A stretch of DNA of 64,000 nt, taken from positions 682,001 through 746,000 of the forward strand of contig NW_025408687.1 in the NCBI RefSeq assembly GCF_020360975.1. The letters run 5' to 3'. This document shows positions 12,278-20,983 of the stretch, piece by piece. Position numbers and translations under genes: made by a program. The notes under the pieces are model-generated. The model had not been told where the DNA came from. It did not search any database and was given only the letters and a program-made list of their open reading frames with translations. The stretch's first letter is position 1. Each line of letters opens with the position of its first letter. The DNA comes from Hirsutella rhossiliensis. Lineage: Eukaryota > Ascomycota > Sordariomycetes > Hypocreales > Ophiocordycipitaceae.

Positions 12278-12991
12278 CTAGAGAAGGTAGGCCAGGAAGC
12301 CAAGGGCGGCCGCCACCGCCGCTCCGTTGCCAGCCGGGGCCATGGTAGGGGCAGCAAGGCCGCCAGAGGTGGACGAGGAAACGGGGCCGCTGGTCCGCTG
12401 AGAAGTTGGCGAGGAGGCGCTGGAGGACGAATCGGAGCTGCCGTCGCCATTGCCACTGCTAACAGGTGCCTTGGGAGGGTCGCTCTTGCCGCACAGCGCC
12501 TGGATGTTCTTTTTGCAGCCCTCCTGCTCATCAGCCTTGTTGGCATTCTCGTTGGTGCACTCCTTGAAGCGTTCTTCGCAGATGAAGGTGGGCACGGTCT
12601 GCGTGTAGAACTGCAGGCCGGGCATCGACTTGTTGGAGGCGCACGTGCACTCAAACTTGAGGGTATCCTACAAGTTGGGGTAGGCACCTGGTCAGCACAA
12701 GAGCACATGCCAGCATGACGGGGAGGCTTACCTGAGCGCAGCTGTTCTTGTCGGTGTTGTTGTCGCAAAGGAGACCACAAGTGTTGGTCTGGGCGCGGCA
12801 CCAGATAGCTGCGTCCATGTCAGTAGAAAGCAAGAGGGGTGGTTGAGTCGAGGCAGGGAAAGCGTACCTCGTGTCTCCATCTTGACCTTGTTGGTATCAA
12901 TCGTCATGTCCAGCTCGCTCGTGAAGTTTTGGGCAGATTGGGCCGAGGCCACAACAGCCGACAGGACGGCGAGAGCGGTAGAGGCACGCAT
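12278..12991 (-). CDS. GPI-anchored Cys-rich surface protein (DUF7707-like)
   Basis: Three exons, 12991-12868, 12808-12732 and 12667-12278, give 196 aa. Both introns have clean GTACGC/GTAAGC donors and CAG/TAG acceptors, and the frame closes exactly. Residues 1-20 (MRASTALAVLSAVVASAQSA) are a signal peptide. The middle carries a set of paired cysteines (AIWCRAQTNTCGLLC, KFECTC, FICEERFKEC, GCKKNIQALCG), then a Ser/Thr-rich stalk and a C-terminal hydrophobic tail after a small-residue site, the usual GPI-anchor layout. The Cys pattern and length fit the fungal DUF7707 group of cell-surface proteins of unknown role. That family name is my recognition and was not searched. The likely place is the cell wall or outer plasma membrane. 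A pyrimidine-rich leader lies upstream (about 13200-13330 in + strand purines). Confidence 0.82.
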
Positions 12992-15900
12992 TGTTGCTGA
13001 AGAGAGTCGGGAGAGGCTGGTCTTGGTTGCTGCACCGAGGCGGAAAGCCGGAGCCGACTTGTGGCACAGAGAGGCAGAGCGGGCGAGGCAGAGTAAGGCG
13101 GGCCGAGGTCCAAGAGTTCCAAGAAGAAACGACTTGTCAGGGACGGGAAAGCGGCGTAAGCTGATGCTGGGGTGATGGGAAATGATTTGATTTGTGTTTT
13201 GTGAATGACGAGACGCGAGAGCTTTGGGTCTGGGGAGAGGAAAAGAAGAGAGGAAGAGGAAGAGAGGGAGAAGTGGAGAGAAGACGAGAGAAAAGAGGCT
13301 AGCAGTGAGCAGGCGAGTGGGAAAGCGGGAGGGTCCCGGTCTTGTTGTGGAGAGCAACGGCCAGGTGCAACTGCAGTTTTTTTTCCTGGGCAATTGCTGC
13401 CGGACCGGGGGGCGGGGAGGCAAGTCGAGATACAAGATGGGGAGGTGAAGGTACTTGGAATAGGTGCCTTATCGTGCATGAGTAGGCCCAGTGACTCATG
13501 TGCTGTATGTACCCGGAAGGCCGGGACAGGTAGCAGAGACTGACCACGTCCACGTCCCATGCAAGCCGAAGCCACTTGGCAGACGACATCATCGGCATCA
13601 GGGAGCCGAGCACGGTAACCTAAGCCGGGGGTCAGGTGCTGTACTTTTCCACTGCTGCCTCGGCGGCTTTGGGTTTGATGAAAGACAATCTGTGTCGCTT
13701 ATTGCAATTTACAGTTGGCGCCCTCGGCCTGTGTGTCTGCACCGACGTGTTACCGCGGGTACCTACTCCGTACACTCACTAATACAGTACTGTACCTGCC
13801 TCGTTGCAGTTACCTGCCGCCATTGCACCACCACTGGGGCAACCTCGCCTGCAACGACTGAGGCGCTCTACAGTACTCCGCAGAAGTCTGAGACCACCTG
13901 CCCAAGATAGCAAGTACCTTCCCCCCAAAACAGGTCCCGCACTAAGCCAGATACGACGCTGATCAACACACAACAGGACTTGCTTTTCTGCATCGACCTC
14001 ACGATGGCCTCGCCGCCTGCTGTGTCAATGATCACTCACACCGTCTTTTCCTGCTCTGCACAGTAGGTACAGTACAGTAGGCGCAATGGCTCGGACAGCG
14101 CTAGTGCGTGTCGTCTGTACCGTGAATGGCTAATGGGGCGGTTGCTGGGAGACCCATGTCATGTTGATCAGAGCATCGAATCGAACCCTCCCCCTCCCCG
14201 GCCGACGCCCTCTCCCGCTTCCTCCTTCTCCACTGCAACTCTACGACTTTCTCGCCTCTATCCCCTTGTGGCCGGGTGCAAAGACAACAGCTATTCTCAA
14301 CGACCTTGCGCCTCGGCCAGCAATGCGGCCCCCGTTGCCGGGGCATCGGCCCGGTCGCCCTGCTCTTGAAAACGGGCCCTAGTGGCCATCGGGAATGTCG
14401 TGGTTCTCAACGTGAGACAGCCGGGGAGTCAGTCGAGATGCGCTAGGGGGCGCTCCCGAGCAGGGGACCCGGTCAGCGAGTCAAGTGAGGCTTCGAGACA
14501 CTGTTTTTGGGGGAGCGACGAAAAAAAAGGAGGCTGGCCAAGACGCTGGCCTCGTTTCACCAAGCGTGGCTCAGCAGCCACGCAGCATTTCTCCCTCTCG
14601 CACTCCCGCCTGTCGTCTGATTTCTTTGCTCGTCTTGTCCGATGATCAGCAAGAGAGGGGAAAATGTTGAGGGAGAGCGCCGGAAGGCTATCTGGTGGGG
14701 TTACCTGAAGCAAAGGTACGTACTTTGCATGTGCAACCTCGGAGACAAGCCGGGGCGGCCTGTGCCAATGCGGCATGCCGCCCGGATACGTACATACAGT
14801 TCACGCCGTCGCACAACTCGGCGACGGCAGCTTGCATGCTGCCGCCAGCCTAAAGGCCGCTCGCGTCTAAAACAACCGCCCAGCTCCACGCCATTCACCC
14901 GGCTTGAGGGTTCATCGTTGTCCGCCTCAAGTCGACTTACGTCTCCCGCGGCCCAAAGTCAGCCGTCTCCCACCCTTCCACCCGCCGGCACCGAAGCGCA
15001 GGCTCTGGTGATAACGATGCCCTTTCCTCGACTCGTCAATCTGTGTCGAGTGCATAATTAGGGGTCAAGTAACAGCCCAGGACAACGACCATGATCACTA
15101 CGGGTGAGGTGAGTATGCGTGCCCCAGGCAAGACTACCCTGTTGCGCCAATATGGACAATGAGCTTGAGTCGCCAGAGCGAGTGAGATGGGAGGGAGTAG
15201 TAATATGTTGCGTCGGCGGGAGGAGGCGCTGTGCGGGCTTTTAACATCGGACACCGGAACGGAGCCGGCCAAGACGCCGCTGACCGGAGGCGGGTTTGAA
15301 GGTGAATGGTGCCGAAAAGCGGGGCGATATGCAAACCCCGGTCCGGGCCTTTGTACGGAGTAGCGAACAGGAGACACGGCATGAAAGATGTTGGATCGCT
15401 GGGATGACGTGCCGGATAGCGAGTCCTGCATCGAGGAAAAATCGACAAAGGGGCAGGAGCCTCGCCAAGGGCAACGTGTCGGGCATCTGCAACTGCAAAC
15501 GACGCCTCGGATCCCAAACTTTTGTGCCTCGCACCCAGCCGGCAACGCCGCACTCGTCTTGGACTTGGTGATGCCGCCATGGGAAACAAGCCAGGTCGTG
15601 CGGCTTTTAGACCAACCTCGTCATGTTGGTCTCCCAAGACGACGCCACGAATGATGTCCTCTTCCGGCGGCACCACCCTAACAAGAGGAAGAGATTCTGA
15701 CAGCATCGCAAAGTAGCCGAGACTAGAAATAAGGAAGCCCCTCTAATCTTAGGTTAACCTCCTTTGCCCTCCCAAAGTTGGACGCCTTGGTGTCTGGTAT
15801 AGGCTCGTACTCAGTCAACCGTCATTGAAATAGCTCCCGACACTCACCGCTCCTTGGCATTCTCGCCATAGCGTTTGCGTGTGGCTTGGCACGTCAAAGT

Positions 15901-16022
15901 GGTAACTGGCAAGGCAGTCATGGTGCCGCAGCAATTGAAGTGCATAATGTAATTAGCATGGCTTGCCAAATGAAGAGAAAAATAAAAATAAACATCGATT
16001 CTCCCACGAGAAAAGATGGTCC
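12992..16022. other. Intergenic, no gene seen
   Basis: This holds the leader and promoter side of the GPI-protein gene, then about 2.7 kb without a gene I can support. TACGGAGTA motifs sit at 13764-13772 and 15354-15362, and there are GTACAGTAC-type clusters at 13784-13800 and 14064-14082. Base composition becomes more AT-rich after about 15720, ahead of the tRNA and pseudogene. Confidence 0.55.
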
Positions 16023-16027
16023 AAAAA
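16023..16027 (-). terminator. Pol III terminator (T5)
   Basis: Five T on the minus strand, two bases after the predicted tRNA discriminator base. Confidence 0.75.
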
Positions 16028-16065
16028 TATGAGGAACACCCGATTCGAACGGATAACCTTCAGGA

Positions 16066-16075
16066 ATTTCCAAGT
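16066..16075 (-). other. Conventional tRNA intron (10 nt) at 37/38
   Basis: It lies directly 3' of G37. It contains TGG complementary to the CCA anticodon, the arrangement recognised by the tRNA splicing endonuclease in eukaryotes. Confidence 0.7.
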
Positions 16076-16086
16076 CTGGAATCTGA

Positions 16087-16143
16087 CTGTTCAAGAGTTA
16101 GTCATCAAGCTGGGCACTCGAATGATTCGAAGTGAATACATAC
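16087..16143 (-). other. 57-nt insert with spliceosomal-type signals inside the tRNA
   Basis: The insert starts GTATGT and ends ACAG, with GACTAAC 12 nt before the end. It can fold a bulged hairpin in its middle (CACT-CGAA with TTCG-AGTG, loop TCA). Its removal joins G26 to T27 and restores the conserved GCGCGTC context of tRNA-Trp. Confidence 0.6.
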
Positions 16144-16310
16144 CGCGCTACCGTTGCGCCAGCCCCCCAATGGTTGGCAGGGAGGTCGAAATTGATTACT
16201 GTAAAGGACAAACGGCAGTAACCCACCCTGACTGCCGACGTCCACCAGGAGTCGCTCAACTTTGGAAGACAAAAAAGGTGGCGGCTAAACTGCAAAGCGA
16301 CCTGTTATTT

Positions 16311-16925
16311 TCACGTCTGCAGTCTGCATACAATATGGCTCGATTTGAACTGTGCGCCAGGAGGTCGCAGATCGTGGAAGCAATGGCTTTCGAAAAATAC
16401 AGGCCAATAACCACTGTCTATTGTTCCTTCGACTTTCAGACTTGTATGATCAACCATGATGTTGGATTGTGACAAGCCGCAGTGGTAATTAGAGTACCAA
16501 ATCCGAGCCCGACACATCGGTAGCTTACCAGACAGTACCGCGAGGGAAATACTGTGTCACCCTTGGCGGAGATCAGAGGATCCCAGATGGGCCTCCTGTG
16601 CGATTGGACCGAAGAGTTTGTAGAGTTTTGCGGTGGCGTTGCACTTCTTCCGTGACAACGACCTGACCATCCGAGGGCGGCCCGCTCATGGGGACCAGAG
16701 AGCCGCTTTGTACCGAGTACAAACAACCCGTCATCGTCGTATGCTTCGACAAGATCTGGGACAGGAACGTCAGTCTTGATCCGGGTGAAGTCGAGGCACG
16801 CAGCCTCGTTTTGCAGACTTGAAGGCGACGGTTCGCCACGGATGCCCAACTAGAATTCGCCGGGGCAAGGGACTCTCTTGTAGAGCCTGCCTGGATAGAC
16901 ACGGTACTCGCGTTCGTGGTTTTGC
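16311..16925 (-). pseudogene. Decayed APH-fold phosphotransferase/kinase gene
   Basis: Three frames together carry recognisable pieces of a fungal APH-like kinase. The first piece has REYRVYPGRLYKRV, a stop, then NEAACLDFTRIKTDVPVPDL and DGLFVLGTKRLSG. A frame change near 16690 leads to VVVTEEVQRHRKTLQTLRS followed by GGPSGIL, a stop and PPRVTQYFPRGTVW. A likely former intron begins with GTAAGC. The third piece is HCGLSQSNIMVDHTSLKV followed by GTIDSGYW. In intact members the catalytic loop reads HGDLSxxN and the metal motif IDWE. Here the catalytic Asp is Gly and DWE is DSG. Stops, frame changes and lost catalytic residues together mark a pseudogene. The N-terminal limit is uncertain. Confidence 0.75.
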
Positions 16926-17618
16926 TACACTTGGACCTGCCTGTGTCATTTCCGGGGCGGGTTTTGCCGCTGAATGGACAATGATGAGTGCAGGTCGATT
17001 TGGAGATAACACCTTTGGCCACCGTCAAGGTTCCCGTCCGTGTCTACAAACGCCGTGCCCATGTCCTCGGCATCATGACTCTTCTCTTCTTCGGCGCCAT
17101 ATAGGTCTGGGATGTATTGGCCAATATTCTGGGTGAATCTCCGTCCGTCTTGGCCCGTACGAGAGAGCTCATTTTTGTATAATCAGATTGTTGCATAACA
17201 CTGAAGATCGGGCCGCTTGGCAGCGCACGACATGTACTCACTGTCGGTCGAGATTTGCGGCAGGAACGGTAGTTATTCCGTACGCACTTTGTATTAATAC
17301 CCCCCGTCATTTTCTCTCCCAAGTGCTAAACCAAAGGCAAACCCCAAGGGGTGGATTGGTTCCCTCAAGCTATAGGGTAGACCGGGAGCGTTGGATGTCT
17401 GGAGCTGCCCCACCAGCCCAACCGACGGGCCGGGACCCCTGGGCTTTTTCTTGATGGGAGAACCTCAATCCATCCATCCCCCAACTCGTTCACGAACAAG
17501 GCTCCACCACCAATCCGCCCCCTCGTCCAGCGACAGCGACCCATATCCTCCTCACCCCCCCCGGATGCCCCTCGATCGCGGCTCCCGTCAGCCCAGGCCC
17601 CCCCCGCCTCGAGCAGCC
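16926..17618. other. Intergenic between pseudogene and F-box gene
   Basis: No gene seen. An ATG in the frame of the F-box gene lies at 17454 and another at 17565, so part of this stretch may be coding or leader. Confidence 0.5.
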
Positions 17619-19319
17619 ATGGATCGACTGCCGCGGGAGCTCGTCGACTTGATCCTCCGGCAATGCGTCGCCCAGGGCGCCAAGAACCCCATCCTCGAGC
17701 TCCGGCTCGTCTGCAGGGCCTTTGACCGCGCCCTCAAACCCTACGCCTGCCGCACCCTCGGCCTCGACTTCTCGCGCCTCAGTCGCCTCAGCGGCTTTCC
17801 CCGGCCCCAGATCGACGCCCTGCAGACCATCGGGTACCACTGCCAAAGCCTCTATGTCGATCTCATGGTCTTGCGCGATGACAGTAATCATAATCTTCTT
17901 ATTTGCCTACAAGCAGAGCGATGGAACGTGTGGTATGCTGACGACGATGTGGCTGCTGCAGTGGAGGTCGAGTTCCTCGAGACCGTCTTTGCTCGTGTGC
18001 CATCCATGAGCGACTTTTGCCACACCATGCACAAGAAATACTGCCTCAGCGAGACGTCCTTTTCAGAGGTCGAGTATCTCGACATGCTCGAGAGCATGCT
18101 CTTCAACTGCCGCGGCGTCGAGCGCCTGCGCCTCAACCTGCCCTTCCAGCTCGTCGGCCGTCACGTCAACGCCGCCACTATGATACTGGCAAACACGCTC
18201 AAGGCCTTTGCCAACCGGCCCGACGAGGACTCGGCCGACCTCGAGGCGCTCGTGCTCGAAAACGTCACCGACATTGCCATCTGCCACCTCTGGATGAACC
18301 CCAGCGACGTCATGAATATCATGGCCGTCGTCGCCGCCCTCAAACACCTTGTCCTGAGCCTGCGCCGCCACGAGAGCGAGCCCGCGCGCGTCAGCTGGTT
18401 CGGCTCCTGCCTGTGGAACCTGATTGAGAACGCCGAGCTGCTGCAGACGCTGTGTCTCATCGGCATGGACCACGACGATCGCCCCCCGCGCGGCCTCAAG
18501 CAGACGCGCTCCTGGCAGCTGCCCCTCGACGAGTGGCGCGCGCGCTCCCTACCCGCCCCGCGCGTCTACCTGACTAACCTGACCTGTCTCGAGCTCAAGC
18601 GCATCGAGATCTTGCCCGACGCCTTCCTCAAGATCATCGAGGACCTGGGCGACTCGCTTGAGGAGCTCTACCTCAACGAAATCTACCTCAAGGCGGAGCA
18701 GTCGCATGACTGGAACGAGGACTCCAAAAAGGTGCTGTGGATCGGCATCCCCAACCAGCGGCCCGCCGACGGCTGCTCCTGGATCGCCATGATGCTGCGC
18801 TGCGCAGCGCGCCGCCTGCGCGTCTGCCGCGCCTCCTTCCTCGCCTACGACCACTACCTGCGCGAGGACGTGTCCGGCAACCCCGAGTTCGACCTCGTGG
18901 ATCCCTGCGACCTCAGCCGCAGCATCTCGCAGCGCTTCGTCGAGGTCGTCGCCGGCATCCGCCAGCCCGACGCGCCCTCGGGCAACGCCGTCGAGTATCT
19001 GCCGCGCGACCCCGGCGACGACCACCTCGTCGCCCGCCTGCCCCGGCGCGCCTGCGACTTCGGCATCGTAGAGCACGACTCCAACGCGTACCAGATGGCC
19101 GTGGCGAACCCGACGTCGCAGTGGCAGAAGAGCATCGACGGCGTCTTCAACAATTGTAACTCAAACACGCTCGATGAGCTGCACTACATCGCCGAGACGG
19201 CCTGCCAAGGCATGAACGAGATTCATCGCCGGCGGAGCGAGTGGACCGCGGGCAACAGCATGGCCAACGAGTATGCCGACAACCTGTTAAACCTCTCTAA
19301 CGTGGACGATGGTGCATGA
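17619..19319 (+). CDS. F-box protein
   Basis: No intron is needed; 566 aa from the ATG at 17619. I prefer this start because it has a strong context (CAGCCATGG) and puts the F-box-like segment at the N-terminus: LPRELVDLILRQC, then LRLVCRAFDRALKPY. In-frame ATGs at 17454 and 17565 would add a Ser/Pro-rich leader. The rest has Leu-rich segments (HLVLSLRRHE, NLTCLELKRIEI, SLEELYLNEIYL) that look like irregular leucine-rich repeats. F-box proteins of this build act as substrate adaptors of SCF ubiquitin ligases; the target here is unknown. A short AT-rich island at 17884-17912 inside otherwise GC-rich coding sequence is odd but keeps the frame. The gene is convergent with CYS3, with about 400 bp between the stop codons. 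Confidence 0.8.
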   Translation: MDRLPRELVDLILRQCVAQGAKNPILELRLVCRAFDRALKPYACRTLGLDFSRLSRLSGFPRPQIDALQTIGYHCQSLYVDLMVLRDDSNHNLLICLQAERWNVWYADDDVAAAVEVEFLETVFARVPSMSDFCHTMHKKYCLSETSFSEVEYLDMLESMLFNCRGVERLRLNLPFQLVGRHVNAATMILANTLKAFANRPDEDSADLEALVLENVTDIAICHLWMNPSDVMNIMAVVAALKHLVLSLRRHESEPARVSWFGSCLWNLIENAELLQTLCLIGMDHDDRPPRGLKQTRSWQLPLDEWRARSLPAPRVYLTNLTCLELKRIEILPDAFLKIIEDLGDSLEELYLNEIYLKAEQSHDWNEDSKKVLWIGIPNQRPADGCSWIAMMLRCAARRLRVCRASFLAYDHYLREDVSGNPEFDLVDPCDLSRSISQRFVEVVAGIRQPDAPSGNAVEYLPRDPGDDHLVARLPRRACDFGIVEHDSNAYQMAVANPTSQWQKSIDGVFNNCNSNTLDELHYIAETACQGMNEIHRRRSEWTAGNSMANEYADNLLNLSNVDDGA

Positions 19320-19726
19320 TGAAATTCTTGGCCCTTTTTTCCTTAGTTTCAAACTCATGACTGATGAGAGATGCCCAACAGGGACGGCAAGGTGCCACCG
19401 CCTAGTCTGGCAGGCCCGAAGCCGCTGGTTTGTATTTGTATATAAAAGAAGAGGGATCCCATAAGGCGTCCTTTTTTCCTCATGCGCTCGATGCGTTCAA
19501 GCAAATCCCGCACTAATATCCAAGGACATTTGAAAATTATTCAAAAAAGAAACCCATATCTTTCTTGGCCGCCGGTGTGAGCACTCGGCGCGAAGCTGGG
19601 GCATGGAACCCGTTCTCTAAACCTCTATCCTCGTGGCATGCAGTGACCATGTTCCGCGGCAAAACGCGACGGAGAAGCAAGTGAGACCAAAAAAAAAGGC
19701 AGCGTGGAAAACATGGGCGAGAGACA
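19320..19726. other. Convergent 3' intergenic space
   Basis: A shared downstream region of the F-box gene and CYS3, AT-richer than its flanks. No gene seen. Confidence 0.6.
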
Positions 19727-20983
19727 TCATTGGCCGTTGACGCCATTGGCGACGCCGTTTGCGGCCGAGTGCTTGACGGCGACTTGGAGGGCCTGGAGGA
19801 CGTCGTTCTTGAGGTCGTTGGCGTCCTCGATGCCGCAGCTCAGGCGCACGAGGTCGTCAAAGACGCCGACAGCCTCGCGCTGGTCGCGGGGGATGCCGGC
19901 GTGAGTCATGCTGCTAGGCAGCTCGACGAGAGACTCGACGCCGCCCAGGCTCTCGGCGAGGGTGAAGATCTTGGTGACCTGGCAGAAGCGCTCAGCGGCA
20001 GCGTGGCCGCCGCGGATGCGGAAGGAGACCATGCCGCCACCCATGGCGTCGCGGTGCTGCTTCTTGGCGATGTGGCGATGGGGGTGGGAGTCGAGGCCCG
20101 GGTAGTTGACGGAGATGACGTGTTGGGAGGCCTCGAGGGCGTGCGCGACGGCGTCTGCGTTGCGCGAGGCTTCGCGGGCGCGGAGATGGAGGGTCTTGAG
20201 GCCACGGTGAGCGAGCCACGCGTCAAAGGCCGAGGGGATGGCGCCGATTGCGTTTTGGAGGAAGGCGAGACGATCCTTGAGCTCGTCGCTGTTGAAGGCG
20301 GCGACGCCCATGACGACGTCGCTGTGGCCATTTATGTACTTTGTGACGCTGTGGACGACAATGTCTGCGCCAAAGTCGAGGGGGTTCTGGACGTAGGGGG
20401 AGAGGAAGGTGTTGTCGACGACGACGAGGATGCCGTGACGGTGGGCGACATCGACGACGGCGCGGATGTCGACGAGGCGGAGCGTCGGGTTGGAGGGGCT
20501 CTCGATCCAGATGAGGCGCGTCTGGTCGGTGATGTGCTCGCTGATGTCGACCTCGATCTCAGGGGTGAAAGTAACCTTTACGCCGTGGGCCTTGGCCACC
20601 TGGGTAAAGTAGCGATGGGTGCCGCCGTAGACGTCAGAGACAGAGATGACGTGGCTGCCGGCGGCAAGGCTCTGGAGAATGACGGCCGTGGTGGCGCTGC
20701 CGCTGGCGAAGGCGAGGGCATAGCGGGCATGCTCGAGGGCGGCGACGGCACTTTCAAAGTTTGTGCGGTTGGGGTTCGAGGAGCGCGAGTACTCGTAGTC
20801 GCCCACGGGCTTGCCGACGGCCGATTGGGCAAAGGTGGTGGAGAGGGAGATGGGCTCGATGACGGCGCCGGTCGAAGGGTCGTGGGGCGAGCCGGCGTGG
20901 ATGGCGAGGGTGCCGAAGCCGTGGACCGGCGTCGGGGGCCGGGGGGGCGTCGAGACGGGGTCCGAGGTGACGGGCGGAGACAT
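19727..20983 (-). CDS. CYS3: Cystathionine gamma-lyase
   Basis: Intronless, 418 aa, full length for the family. It is a PLP enzyme of the Cys/Met-metabolism class and converts cystathionine to cysteine, 2-oxobutyrate and ammonia in the cytosol. The sequence begins with the typical GFGTLAIHAGSPHDPSTGAV and has YSRSSNPNRTNFE (phosphate and active-site Tyr/Arg region), SGSATTAVILQSL, SDVYGGTHRYF, VVDNTFLSPYVQNPL and the PLP-binding SVTKYINGHSD with Lys at about residue 215. SLGGVESLVELPSSMTHA and LVRLSCGIED close the C-terminal domain. The close match along the whole length to the fungal CYS3 pattern argues against cystathionine gamma-synthase or homocysteine synthase. The last residues (VANGVNGQ) are a short low-complexity tail. 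Confidence 0.95.
   Translation of the reverse strand: MSPPVTSDPVSTPPRPPTPVHGFGTLAIHAGSPHDPSTGAVIEPISLSTTFAQSAVGKPVGDYEYSRSSNPNRTNFESAVAALEHARYALAFASGSATTAVILQSLAAGSHVISVSDVYGGTHRYFTQVAKAHGVKVTFTPEIEVDISEHITDQTRLIWIESPSNPTLRLVDIRAVVDVAHRHGILVVVDNTFLSPYVQNPLDFGADIVVHSVTKYINGHSDVVMGVAAFNSDELKDRLAFLQNAIGAIPSAFDAWLAHRGLKTLHLRAREASRNADAVAHALEASQHVISVNYPGLDSHPHRHIAKKQHRDAMGGGMVSFRIRGGHAAAERFCQVTKIFTLAESLGGVESLVELPSSMTHAGIPRDQREAVGVFDDLVRLSCGIEDANDLKNDVLQALQVAVKHSAANGVANGVNGQ

Larger units (their letters stand above)
16030..16168 (-). tRNA. tRNA-Trp(CCA)-like gene with two interruptions
   Basis: Read on the minus strand. The acceptor 5' strand GGGGGGC (16168-16162) pairs with GTTCCTC (16037-16031), with three G-U pairs, and A73 is at 16030. 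The D arm is GCGC/GCGC with loop AACGGTA, and the A box (TGGCGCAACGG) is intact. The T arm is ATCCG-TTCGAAT-CGGGT with an intact B box. The anticodon loop reads T33-CCA-G37. A 10-nt intron (16075-16066) follows position 37; its TGGAA pairs with the TTCCA around the anticodon, as in ordinary tRNA introns. A further 57 nt (16143-16087) sit between positions 26 and 27. Removing both leaves exactly 72 nt with all four arms. The A31-C39 mismatch and the G-U pairs suggest divergence. The gene may therefore be functional or a decaying copy. Confidence 0.75.

Noticed and set aside
15134..15706. 190-codon minus-strand frame
   Set aside because: It opens with a plausible MLSESLPLVRVVPPEEDII, but no domain, splice structure or family could be supported.
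17391..17453. Upstream extension of the F-box gene, and similar extensions of the membrane protein, the ToxD-type reductase and the REX1-type gene
   Set aside because: These extensions open with TTG rather than ATG, so I used the first true ATG with good context.
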